From: Rhizophagus irregularis
Taxonomy: Eukaryota; Glomeromycota; Glomeromycetes; Glomerales; Glomeraceae
NCBI RefSeq assembly: GCF_026210795.1
Contig: NC_089442.1
Coordinates: 4,182,501-4,246,500, forward strand
Reading direction: 5' to 3'
Length of the DNA stretch: 64,000 bases
Shown here: positions 38,328 through 49,091 of the stretch, one piece after another
Layout: each line of letters opens with the position of its first letter
Position numbering within the stretch: the stretch's first letter is position 1
Notes under the pieces: model-generated
What the model was told of the DNA's origin: nothing
The model's input: the letters and a program-made list of their open reading frames with translations, nothing else
Database searches by the model: none
Position numbers and translations under genes: made by a program

Positions 38328-39530
38328 TGACGTTAAAAAGCTATTAACAAAAGACATGAAAGTGAATCCAAATATTATCAACTAATTACAGTTGAAATTT
38401 CTCATTTATCATTCCAGTTTTTTTCTAATATTGACGTAATTCTTATCCATTTCTTAACACCACTTGTATTGTCATGGCAAAGATTTCAGATTTCTCAGTC
38501 ATTTACTTATGAAGATCAATTGGTAACATCATTTATTGAGGTAATAAATCATTTCACAAATCATGTGTTTAAGTTAGATATAAAAATATTAATATTTACT
38601 TTATTTGTTATATATTATATAGGATTTGAAATCTAATACCACCAGTACTGATTTTGTAGAGAATTTAATTGACAAACCCCAAGTAACATTACAATTACTT
38701 CTAAGTGGTATTGAACTTGAGAATATTATTGAAATATGAAGAATACGTCATATAGGTGGATTATCATAACGTAAAAATTTAGTGGCACTGTTATCTGATA
38801 GAACTCACTGTACTTACATGGAAACAGTTACAAAAGGCATTATCTGTCACCATTTCTGAAGGGTAATGTTATATTCAAATTCAGCAAAATTTCATATTAA
38901 CATGATATCTGCTAGATAGTACAAAGATAATATAACTAATTTAAATTGCAGTTTTGAAAATTCACCACCATCTCAAAATAACTTTACACTTTAAAGTTTG
39001 CGTTATTTTCAAGGAGTAAAACATATTCAACCTAATGAAATTATGTGCCAAAATAATTCCAAAGAAATCGATTTGAAGTTGCATTTTCTACAGCAAAAAC
39101 TGCTATAAATGTTGCTTTAAAAATAAAAACTGATGAAGAATTAATTAAGATACTAAAAGATTTTATTGCAGCCAAATATGAAAAACAATCAGAAAGAAAT
39201 GATTATACTAATAATAATTTAGAAGTGAATAATTATATAGAAGATCAATTGACACAAGATACTAGCAATATAATTATTCCTTACAACACTTAATTGGGCA
39301 GATTACTAATCCTAATGTTACTAAAATATGAGATGCTCCCTTAAAGAAAAGATTAAAGAGCGCTATGGAATTATCAAAAAAATAGGTCCCAATATAAGAA
39401 AACCTGAATGATTCAAATTATCAAGTGGCAAAGAGTCAACGCAGGTGTCTGTTATGTGGAAAATCTGGTCATTATCAGAAAAAGTATCTAAATGCTAGGA
39501 ATGGAAAATATAGAGGTATTATACTATACT
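38328..39530 (+). pseudogene. MULE transposase, C-terminal part (decayed)
   Basis: Directly continues the 16225-18091 frame after the hAT nest (DVKKLLTKDMKVNPNIIN). Fragments: FQISQSFTYEDQLVTSFIE, STDFVENLIDKPQVTLQLLL, IRHIGGL, a SWIM-like block (LLSDRTHCTYMETVTKGIIC then HHF), ENSPPSQN and KRLKSAMELSKK-like sequence. It ends with a zinc-knuckle-like CLLCGKSGHYQK near 39450. Multiple stops and frameshifts, and a probable intron near 38540-38622. The SWIM and zinc-knuckle order is standard for this fungal MULE type. Confidence 0.8.
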
Positions 39531-39781
39531 TCCATAGTTTTATACCAGAATGCACTCTTTATTTGATTTTTTATTGTACTAATAATTACTTTAATTAATA
39601 TGAGAGCAGCGTAGATTTTTATGTATTGTAACTCTATATTAGAAAATTATAATCAGAGAGAAGAACGACAGATATTTTTGATGTAATTATTAATGTAATT
39701 CAAATACTAATAAAAATATTATTTAGTTGTTATAAACAAGGTTTATTAATGTAAATTATATAATACATATGTTATTTATTA

Positions 39782-39936
39782 GAGTAAATTTATTCATCGC
39801 ACGTGCGATGCATCGCCACTTTCCTTTTTTGTAAATTATTTATGTTGATCAACCTGCTTATACATCGCCACCCCCCTTAAAATGGCAATGATAAACATAA
39901 AAATTTGCATCGCACGTGCGATAAATAAATTATTTC
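39782..39936. mobile_element. 155-bp MULE-type MITE with CATCGCACGTGCGATG palindromes
   Basis: Inverted ends: GAGTAAATTTATTCATCGCA on the left and GAAATAATTTATTTATCGCA in reverse complement on the right, each followed by a CGTGCGATG palindrome. A perfect 9-bp duplication TATTTATTA flanks it (39773-39781 and 39937-39945), indicating Mutator-like mobilisation. It lies inside the 3' end of the large MULE. Confidence 0.88.
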
Positions 39937-40243
39937 TATTTATTATATTAAAAAATAAATTAATTTTTTTTTGAAACGTAAAATTTGATGTCACATGACC
40001 AGATGATTTTCACCTGGGGTGAATGTTAAATTTATCCCTTTAATTTATTATATCTTTAAATTTTATATTACTATATATTATTAGTATAGGATTAATTTTA
40101 CATTCACCTCCGGTGAATTTCACCTTGATCTGCAATGCATTAAAATTTTAAATTTACCCGGTGAAATTCACCAGGTGATTTCATATTACACAAACGCGTA
40201 GCGCATATTTTGTTTTTTGCTTTCTTGTAGTATTATTTCCAAA

Positions 40244-40382
40244 ATGGCTGGAACTTCTTTAAGGTAAGATTTTTTTTATTTTCTTATTACTTTGCTAGTT
40301 TAATGTTCTTTTTCTCTTATGCTAACTTGTTAACTTGTTTTTCAGAAAACAATTTCAAATAACTTCAAGAGGTTTAAAGTAA
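40244..40382 (+). CDS. Possible spliced micro-ORF in the non-autonomous MULE
   Basis: ATG 40244 in a good context (AAAATGGCTGGAAC). Exon 1 40244-40263, an intron with GTAAGA donor and TTTTTCAG acceptor, exon 2 from 40346. Joined frame: MAGTSLRKQFQITSRGLK then TAA (18 residues). A second donor-like GTAAGA overlaps the stop, so splicing into the downstream array is also possible. No homology recognised. It is listed because the splice signals are unusually clean for a transposon interior; it may be a leader or chance. Confidence 0.25.
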
Positions 40383-40416
40383 GACTCACTTTTATTGCTA
40401 GTATTTTGCTATTTTA

Positions 40417-41613
40417 TTGTTTTCTTTATTGAAAATAATACTAACAGTTTCTTTTATTTTCTATCATCACTTTATTCCCTTTTCATTTTCTATATCCATT
40501 TCACTCCCTTTTCATTTATTTGCTATTATTTTTTTCGCTCCTTTTGTTTTTTATTATTTCATTATTCCCTTCGCCTCCATTTTATTTTTCTATCATTCCC
40601 TTTGCTCCCATTTTGTTTTTAATTATCCTTTTCATTTATCATCATCCCTTTCGCTCCCATATCATTTTTCATCACTCCATATCGCTCCATATCATTTTTC
40701 ATCACTCCATATTGCTGATTGCTCCATATCGTTTTTCATCACTCCATATCATTCCATATCGTTTTTCATCACGCCATATCGCTCCATATCATTCTATATA
40801 CTCCATATCATTTTTCATCACTCCATATTGCCCCATATCATTTTTCATTGCTCCATATTGCTCCATATCATTTTTCATCACTCCATATTGTTCCATATCA
40901 TTTTTCATCACCCATATCATTTTTCATCATTCCATATCGCTCCATATCATTTTTTTCATCACTCCATATTGCTCCATATCGTTTTTCATCACGCCATATC
41001 TTCCCATATCGTTCCATATTGTTTTTCATCACTCCATATCGCTCTATATCATCTTTCATCACTCCATATCGCTCCATATCGTTCCATATCATTTTTCATC
41101 ACGCCATATCGCTCCATATCATTCTATATACTCCATATCATTTTTCATCACTCCATATTGCTCCATATCATTTTTCATCACTCCATATCGCTCCATATCG
41201 TTCCATATCATTTTTCATCACTCCATATCGTTCCATATCGTTCTATATCGCTCCATATCACTCCATATCACTCCATATCATTCCATATTATTTTTCATCA
41301 CTCCATATCGCTCCATGTCATCTTTCATCATTCCATATCGCTCCATATCGGTTTTCATCATTTCATATCGCTCCATATCATTTTCCATCATCTCCATATC
41401 GTTTTTCATTACTCCATTTCGTTTTGCAACATTCCATTTCATTTTTGTCATTTCATTTCATTTACATCATCCCATTTCACTCCCATTTTGTTTTTCATCA
41501 TCCCTTTACTCCAATTTCATTTTTCACATTGTCTTTTTAATTTCATCATCCACTTCATCCCTTTTTTACATATTCATTTCTTTTCCGTCATAAAATTATT
41601 AATTGTTAACTGA
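40417..41613 (+). repeat. Tandem CTCCATATC / ATTTTTCATCA array, open in three frames
   Basis: From about 40650 to 41410 the plus strand is built of ATCACTCCATATCGCTCCAT and ATCATTTTTC modules in variable order. All three forward frames stay open for 270-398 codons because the modules lack stops, giving Ser/Ile/Phe/His-rich products (SISFFITPYRSISF-like). The preceding 240 bp is also T/C-rich. I treat this as a repeat, not a gene, though transcription of one frame cannot be excluded. Confidence 0.75.
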
Positions 41614-41952
41614 ATTATAAAGGATTATATATCTTATGCATTACTATAGGGTTTAAATTAATAAAAAACTTAGATTAAATGGTTAGTGGATGGGTGTAAT
41701 AGTTTAATTAAAGTTATATATATTCTTGTAATTTAAAAAGAAACTTTTCGTTAATAAAACTTTATAAGTTCATGCTAAATGGTCAATAGAAAAACTTTTT
41801 ACACGTTTTTATTCAAACATAAAAATTTGAAGTTACGTAATTACCGATCTTAGCAAAATTTTAATATAATAATAAATATCACGTGATATGGTGAAATTCA
41901 CCTCCCGGAGTCCTCCGGTGAATTTAACCTCCAGTGAGCGTTAAAATGATCC

Positions 41953-42317
41953 ATTAGTATATATAATTTATTCTCAATTTTTAATAATTAATTTTTTTAT
42001 TTTTAATGCAAAATATAAATTAACTAGTAGTTTTTTTTACTTTTGATTTTATGATTTTATTTTTAATTTTAAATTTATTTCAATTTATTTATTTTCATTT
42101 ATTTATTTATTTATTTTTTATTTAACCGCCAATTTCTTTTTTTAGAAATTTGTGTAATGTTTAAACCATCACTTTATATCATATTCTCAAACTTTCAAAA
42201 ATTACTAAGTATTATTTGAACTTAGAATTTTTTTAATGAAAAAATCATATTTATTACCTTATTCGTCATATAGTTAATTTCGGTTAAGTTCTGTAATTCC
42301 AGTCAAATTATACAATA
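41953..42317. other. AT-rich spacer
   Basis: No coding frame. A tract near 42130-42160 (AGAAATTTGTGTAATG) recurs inverted near 53485-53510, just outside the opposite pogo-like end. Confidence 0.45.
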
Positions 42318-43864
42318 CAGTCAAACCTCTATATACCAATATTGCTATTTTAGGAAAAAAGCATTGGTATTAGTGTTCAGTTCTGAATTGTTAGTGATTT
42401 AATCAGATCCAACCATAATTAAGATGTAAAATCCGGATTGACATTTGCTAAAGAATTTTTTATCTGATTTCTAAATCAGGTCAAAACTGGTTTAACTGTT
42501 ACATTAACGATTATTTAACAGATAGATAACGGATAGATAATGGTTTGCAAATATAAAAATTTATTTAAAATTAAGATAAATTTAAAAATGTAAATTTAAA
42601 TTTCAAATTCCTTTATTATAATAAAATTTTAAAATTTCAAACATTAAAAGTCAAGGATGAATTGTATTAAAATTGGACGCATTTCTCTTTAAAAACATAA
42701 TCTTTTTGAATAATTTTAGTTTCATTCTCGTTCTTTTATTTGTTAGTAAATTCCCAGCATCTAAAAAAAGACACTCACTGGCAGTTGAAGTTGCGGAAAC
42801 TGCTAAGTATTTTTAAGCAAGAATACTTAGGATGTGAAAATTCTTTTTTTTTTCATTTCACCATGCAAGAGAATTTGATTCTATAGAAATTTCGGGCAGC
42901 TTAAGATATTCTTCAATCTCATTAACAACCACTGTATTAGGTTTGAAAAGCTGTGCCATCAGAGTCTTCCTTTTTTTTTGAAGTTTTTGATTGAGTTGAC
43001 GAATTAGTTATGCTAGGACAACTAGGTTGGCAATTTTTCCTTTCTTTTTCAAATAATTTTTGTAATTGATGTTTTGTATCAATTCTCTAAGTTTCAGGAG
43101 CAAAATCAAGTTTTTTAAATCTAGAATCAAGTATAGAAAGTATTAGGTTTCAGTGGTAAGGGTCAGATAATACTTTATTATATTTTTATAAAGTTTTGAT
43201 TTAACTAAATTTAACAATCCAAATGTATTAAGTGGTTCATTAATTTTACTCTTTAGTGTTGAATCCTGCTCTTCTTCTTCTACATCATTACTTTCAAATG
43301 CATCATCTTTTTCATCGGAATCTTGATTATATGATAAACCAGTTGTTACTGTTTTAATAATCTCCATTAACATTAGTACACATATACTATTTGTAACATA
43401 TTTATTCCCTACTAAGTCTTCTGTCACTTCAGCAAATGATAATAGTACTTCTATTAAATCAGCAATGAGATTCCATTCATCATCAGTAATCATTATCTGG
43501 TTTAATCGTTTTGCATCTTTTTTTGAATCCAAATCTGAATTACATGATAAAGTATTTAATAAAATTTTGATCTATCCTTTTAAATATAGTAAGTAGCTGG
43601 AGTTCCATTATGTAGATACATCATTAATTAATTGGAGATATTTAGCCGTATCTTTCACATTCTAATATTGTAGTAAAGTGTAAAGAAAATTAAATAAATT
43701 ATTAAATTAGTTATATTGTAAATATAGATTAAAGATTTATCAAAAAAAAATAATAATAATAATAAAAATACTACAATTATTTCTTTTTCTCTTTCATTTA
43801 GATTTTCATCATTTACTGAATTCACATTCAAATATTTTTTTGGATGTCTTCTAAACATTCAGAT

Positions 43865-44054
43865 TAAGGTTGCTGGAGAAACTAGGGGATTTTGGCAAGT
43901 TGGCGAAATGCCAAAATGGTGAAAAGCGAAACCTGATGAAATCTATTATAAATGCCAAAACTGCCGAAACCTTGCCAAAACTATAATAAAACTATAGTAA
44001 AATTTTGGAGAAACTAATCATAGAATTTTGGAGAGGTTTAGGCAGGCAACCTTA
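43865..44054. mobile_element. 190-bp TAAGGTTGC MITE in the hAT-2 transposase
   Basis: The ends are TAAGGTTGCTGGAGAAACTA and, in reverse complement, TAAGGTTGCCTGCCTAAACC. The flanks ATTCAGAT (43857-43864) and GTTCAGAT (44055-44062) are an 8-bp duplication with one mismatch. Confidence 0.88.
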
Positions 44055-44664
44055 GTTCAGATTATTTTGGACGCATGAAAAATTCGATTAGCTGTTTTAC
44101 TTGCACAATTAGAACTTTAGCTGGAACTAATACTTTTTCAACTATAAGTTGAATAGTATACGCACTAAATCTTTGCCAACTAATATTTTTTATATTTGCA
44201 ATTGCTCTTTTTATATTTGCAGTATTATCTGTTGTGATTGTAAAAACTTTATCATATAAATTCCATTCTTTCAATATTTCTTTCAAACTTTCTGTAATAT
44301 GTTGAGCAGTATAAGAATATTTCACATAATTGACTGTTAAAGTAATTTCGTTGAGGTTAAATTTCATATCAATGTAAGAATAAGTTACACCAATATATCC
44401 TTGTCCAATTATTGATACACTTTTTGCATTTACCTTAAGTTTTTCAATTAATGTTGGCAATATGAAATTATAGGCACCATAAATAACCTTTTTAATGCCT
44501 TTTTCATCTGGCATTATAAAATCTGGATCCAATTCACTAATATATCGGCAGAATGCAGGACTTTGAACAATGTATAATAGCTGAAGATCTTCAATAATCC
44601 AATTAGTTAAGAATTGACAAAGTTCACGTTAGTGACCTTCTTTGTATTTGTGAACTCGAACAAT

Positions 44665-45045
44665 AGAAAAGCCAGCTCGTAAGCTTTTAAGCTAAGCTAA
44701 GCCAAGCCAAACTAAGCTGCAGTTATCGCTTAGCTTGGTGCTGGCTTAGCTCGATTTATTAAAAATTAAAACTAAAGTTTCAAAACGTGATAACTTCGCC
44801 AATATTGCTCCAAATTTAATGAATTTACTACCATTCGATTCCTCTTGATGAGACGAATCTAATTGTAGTAAAATCATTAAATTTGGAGCAATATTGGCGA
44901 AGTTATCACATTTTGAAATTTCAGTTATAATAAATTTTATATGATTTTGAAAATGAGCTAGCTTGTAAGCTTTTGGAACAAGCCAAGCTGAGCCAAGCTG
45001 AGCTAGCCCTTAGCTCAGCTCAAGCTGGCTCATATAGAGCTTTAT
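44665..45045. repeat. AGCTAAGCC-rich repeat block with internal hairpin
   Basis: Short tandem AAGCTAAGCTAAGCC units on the left and GAGCCAAGCTGAGCCAAGC units on the right are inverted relative to each other. Between them is a hairpin whose arms carry CGCCAATATTGCTCCAAATT around a CCATTCGATTCCTCTTGATG core, one of the palindromes described at 47.7 kb. The right edge ends GAGCTTTA like the TARAGYTC family, but no target duplication was found. Confidence 0.6.
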
Positions 45046-45710
45046 TGTTTGGTTCTGTATAGTAAAATAGTAATTTATTAAGGGTAGGGTCTTTTTGTTG
45101 ACTCTGTAGTTAACTTAGTGATCAACTTGTATAACATTTTAAAAATAGTATTTCATGTGATGATCAACAATAATAGCCAATAAAATCAATCAATTTCACG
45201 TGACAATTTTTTAAGAAATATTTCGCACGAAAGAAAAATCAAAGAAAAAATTGAAAAAAACTTCAGAAATTTTCACAGTTTCACTAATTTGTCGTCTATA
45301 ATGATTATAATTATTTTATTTTGTAAGATAAATTACAAAAAATAAAATATTACAATAAAAATTAATATTTAAGTACTCTCAGTAAATGATTTTTGATTCT
45401 TTATCCAAAAAATAAATAAATTACTTTTTAATAACAATAACCCACTCCTTGATAACTTCAATGCAATATGCTTATTCATAATTACTATGTATAATCTATC
45501 CATAATGAAAAAAAGTAATAATTAGAAAACTACTAGAAATCTAAAAATAGAACAATATAGAACTATAAATTTAAGGAATAGTTTATAGTAAACTTTCAAA
45601 AAATCTGTCTTACCATTATATTATTATATAAGTGAATTTGTAGATAAAGAAGCTGGTTTAAGTTTGGTAAGAAAATAGCACAAACTGACTGAGTTAACGT
45701 AAGTAATGAG

Positions 45711-46594
45711 TAGAGTTCCGAATGGGTCAGATCAGGTCAGGTTAATTGATAAACCTGACCTGAAATTTTTTTTCAGGTCAGGTCAGGTCAGGTTATATCA
45801 GGTTGTCTGTTTGACCTGACCTGACCTGAAACCTGAAAAATTTCAGGACTATTTTTATTAAAGTATTGAAAAAAAATGGTACAAAACTTTTTTTTTTAAT
45901 ATAATATTATGAAAAAAAACGTTTTTTGCAACGTTTTTTATTAAAATATTGAAAAAAATATTGCAAAACGTTTTTTTTTAATATAACATTATGAAAAAAA
46001 TGTTTTCGCAATGTTATTATTGAAATATTAAAAAAAAAATGTTACGAAACATTTTTTTAATATAATATTATGAAAAAAACGTTTTCGCAACATTTTTTCT
46101 TGAAATATTGCGATTCAACATTTTTATATTAAAATCATATAAAAAAAGTGAATCCCAATACTGCAATTCACTTTTTTTTATATAGAATTAATATAAAAAA
46201 TGAATCGCAATATTTCAACTCACTTTTATTATATAAAATCAATATAAAAAAGTGAATCGCAATATCGCAACTCACTTTTATTATATAAAATCAATATAAA
46301 AAAGTGAATCGCAATATCGCAACTCACTTTTATTATATAAAATCAATATAAAAAAGTGAATCGCAATACCGCAACTCACTTTTATTATATAAAATCAATA
46401 TAAAAAAAGTGAATCGCAATACTGCAACTCACTTTTATTATATAGTAGAATCAATAGTTTCAGGTCAACAGGTTAATCGTTAAGGTCGAGGTCTTAAATG
46501 CCCATGCACCTGATTTTTCAAAAATCTCGTACGACTGAATTTCAAGTCGATCGAGTCAGGTTACCTGAATTTGGCTGACCTGTTCGGAGCTCTA
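45711..46594. mobile_element. 884-bp non-coding element with TAGAGTTCCGAA ends
   Basis: The ends are TAGAGTTCCGAATGGGTCAG and, in reverse complement, TAGAGCTCCGAACAGGTCAG. A perfect 8-bp duplication GTAATGAG flanks it (45703-45710 and 46595-46602). The interior has GGTCAGGTCAGG tracts, AACGTTTTTTGCAACG-type inverted units, and a 59-bp tandem array (about 46190-46440) of AAAGTGAATCGCAATATCGC plus AACTCACTTTTATTATATAA. The ends resemble those of the 57400-62849 element. Confidence 0.9.
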
Positions 46595-47004
46595 GTAATG
46601 AGCAACTTTAAGGTATAATGAGCAACTTGCAACTGAACTCTTGACAAGTAAAACTTTTTGAAAATAAAGCATATACTAAAAAAACTAATTAAACCAGGTA
46701 TAACAACTTTTTAAAAATATGGAAATAAAAAATTTAAACAATAATAATATGTTTCTTTAGTGGCTTGGCTTTGTCACACTTTTTTTTAATTGATAAAATT
46801 GACTTAGGTCATGATTAACATTATATTGCATATGTGTAACCATATGATCAAAATACCCTACCCTTAAGTACTGTACTTTTAATTTAATATTCACAAAAAA
46901 TGAAGGAAAAATTAAGAATAAATTAATGAAAAATACTGACATTATTTATTTTGCCTTTCTTTGCTATTTCATAATCATTTAATAAGTGGTTTATACTTTA
47001 TAGC

Positions 47005-47249
47005 TAAGGTTGCTTGCCGAAACCTAAGGGGTTTAGGCAAGATGGCGTTTTGCCAAAAAGCGAAATTCTGCCAAAACTATATTAAAGTTATATTAAAAAA
47101 CTGGCGAAACTTTGGAGAAAGGCGAAACTGCTGAAACTTATTATAAATGCCGAAACTGCTGAAACTCTGCTGAAACTATAATAAATCTATAGTAAAATTT
47201 TGATGAAACTAATCGTAGGATTTTGAAGAAGTTTAAACAAGCAACCTTA
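47005..47249. mobile_element. 245-bp TAAGGTTGC MITE in the hAT-2 transposase
   Basis: The ends are TAAGGTTGCTTGCCGAAACC and, in reverse complement, TAAGGTTGCTTGTTTAAACT. A perfect 8-bp duplication TTTATAGC flanks it (46997-47004 and 47250-47257). It splits the BED region after STGNAI. Confidence 0.93.
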
Positions 47250-47699
47250 TTTATAGCATTTCCAGTTGAACCGTCATTAATATAAAGGGTTCCACATTTA
47301 TTTCCATTAAGATCAATAACTTTACATCTTTTAAGTGGTTTTCCTTTATTACTTGTTTTTTCTTTAATGTCTACATCTTCAAAATATTTCCATGTCCAAC
47401 TTCTCTTTTTTCGATTGCTTATTGCTTTTATTTCTTTCATCTTTGGCTGTTCTCTAGGGTGAGGTTGATCCTGTCCTATTTAAAGTTGCCTGCCAAAACT
47501 CTACAGGCCATTGTCGAAATGTTGAAACTAAAATGCCGAAATGCTGAAATAGTTTTGACATGTCGAAATTGTCAAAACCTAAAAATATTATGTTTCACAT
47601 ATATAGTTGTTTCCGAAATTCAATTGGCAAATCCGAAATCTGAAATTACGAAATCGTAATTGATTACGTATTCTGAAATTCTGAAATTTGCATAATAGT

Positions 47700-49075
47700 G
47701 CAAAATTGCGAATATCTCGGGATCTAGTGATCAGATTTCGATGATCTTACTACCATTCGATTCGTCTCATCGAGGCGAATCTAATGATATGTGTTTCATA
47801 TCTATAGCACCGATATTAATGGAGTAAAATTACTATAAACATTTAATGAATTTTGGTATCGGAGTACGATCTAGTGATTAGATTTGAATGAATTTACCAC
47901 CATTCGATTCGTCATGACGAGACGATTCTAATGGCGGTAAGATCATCTTTCTAGCATTGAAATTGGCGGAGCTATTACGCTATAAATATTTAAAAGTTAT
48001 TGGTATCGGATCACGATCTAGTGATTGGATTTAAATGATCTTACTACCATTAGAATTGTCTTATCAAGACGAATCAAATGGTAGTAAGATCATCCAAAAC
48101 GGATCACTGGGTGCTGAGTTATTATTTGTTAAAGTTTTTATATATAAATCGGCCAAAATTAAGGCTAATTTTGGCCAAATATTTTCGTAATACGAAATTA
48201 ATTACGGAGTCCAAAATCAATTACGGAATACGGAGTTTTTTAATGAATTACTTAATAATTACAGAATTACGTAATTACATATTTCCGTAATACTAAAATA
48301 ATTTCGGACACAAATATATTCACATAATAACTCAGCATTCAATGATCGTAGAAAGATACACTATATCTCGTTGGAATCGTCTCATAACGACGAGTCGAAT
48401 GGTAGTTAGATCGTCTTTCTACAATCACTGGATGCCGAGATATTGAGCAAAATGTTAAAAATCAGCATTTTGTATTTTGCGATACTGTGCCATTTGACGT
48501 TTCACATAATAACTTGGCATCCAATGATCGTAGAAAGATGCACCATATCTCGTTGGAATCGTCTCATAACGACGAGTCGAATGGTGGTTAAATCGTCTTT
48601 CTACGATCACTGGATGCCGAGATATTTAATGAAACGTCAAAAATTGGCATTTTGTATTTTGTGATACTGCTCCATTTGATGTTTCGCCTATTATCTCGGC
48701 ATCCAGTGATCGTAAAAAGATGATTTAACCACCATTCGACTCGTCGTTATGAGACGATTCCAACGAGCTATAGTGCATCTTTCTACGATCATTGAATGCT
48801 GAGTTATTAAATGAAACGTCAAATGGCGCAGTATTGAAAAATACAAAATGCCAATTTTTGACGTTTTGCTTAATATCTTGGCATCTAGTTATATTAAAAA
48901 GATGATTTAACCACCATTCAACTCATCATTATGAGACAATTCCAACGAGCTATGGTGCATCTTTCTACAGTTATTGGATGTCGAGTTATTATGTAAAACG
49001 TCAAATGACGTAGTATCTCAAAATATAAAATGCTGATTTTTGACGTTTCGCTTAATATCTCAGCATCCAGTAATT
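47700..49075. repeat. Array of palindromic units with CGTCTC/GAGACG cores
   Basis: About seven palindromes of the form ACCATTCGACTCGT/CTCAT-AACGAGACGA spaced 140-200 bp apart. They are centred near 47772, 47925, 48066, 48390, 48567, 48746 and 48930, with one more at 52538 beyond the SINE-like units. They alternate with AGCATCCAGTGATCGTAGAAAGATG and its inverse. Neighbouring units are in alternating orientation, so the region could fold into large cruciforms. Related palindromes occur at 44850 and 57.58-58.41 kb. Confidence 0.75.
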
Positions 49076-49091
49076 GTAGAAAGATGATCTA

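Larger units (their letters stand above)
15874..40037 (+). mobile_element. 24.2-kb MULE (Mutator-like) transposon, disrupted by nested insertions
   Basis: The ends are inverted repeats: GAATTAATTTAAAATTCACT on the left and GGATAAATTTAACATTCACC in reverse complement on the right, both followed by the same CCAGG core. A perfect 9-bp duplication, CTTTAATTT, flanks them (15865-15873 and 40038-40046), as expected for Mutator-like elements. The decayed FAR1-type MULE transposase lies in two parts, 16225-18091 and 38328-39530. A 20.2-kb hAT nest separates them; deleting it with one target copy re-joins the reading frame (STFC then DVKK). Without nested insertions the element would be about 3.5-4 kb. 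Confidence 0.85.
40089..41952 (+). mobile_element. 1.86-kb non-autonomous MULE of the same TIR family as 15874-40037
   Basis: The ends are GGATTAATTTTACATTCACC on the left and GGATCATTTTAACGCTCACT in reverse complement on the right. They resemble the ends of the large MULE next door (GGATAAATTTAACATTCACC). A perfect 9-bp duplication ATTAGTATA flanks it (40080-40088 and 41953-41961). There is no transposase; the interior has a possible spliced leader (40244) and a large tandem array with overlapping open frames. Subterminal GGTGAATTTCACC palindromes repeat near both ends. Confidence 0.85.
42860..47440 (-). pseudogene. hAT-2 transposase (decayed, split by four insertions)
   Basis: Reading down from ATG 47440: a basic BED-like start (KKRSWTWKYFEDVDIKEKTS, KCGTLYINDGSTGNAI), split at 47249 by a MITE. 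Then after the 45711 element come FLTNWIIEDLQLLY, YISELDPDFIMPDEKGIKKV, QGYIGVTYSYIDMKFNLNEI, VFTITTDNTANIKRAI and FSAYTIQLIVEKVLVPAKV (44062-44600). Another MITE follows (43865), then MITDDEWNLIADLIEVLLSF and the C-terminal region with FSHPKYSCLKILS near 42840. Stops and frameshifts abound. Motif order and wording parallel hAT-1, so these are two copies of one family. Confidence 0.8.

Noticed and set aside
40417-41613. Long Phe/Ser/Ile/His-rich ORFs in three overlapping frames as membrane proteins
   Set aside because: All three frames are open because the tandem modules lack stops in any phase. A true protein would be open in one frame only. Kept as a repeat.
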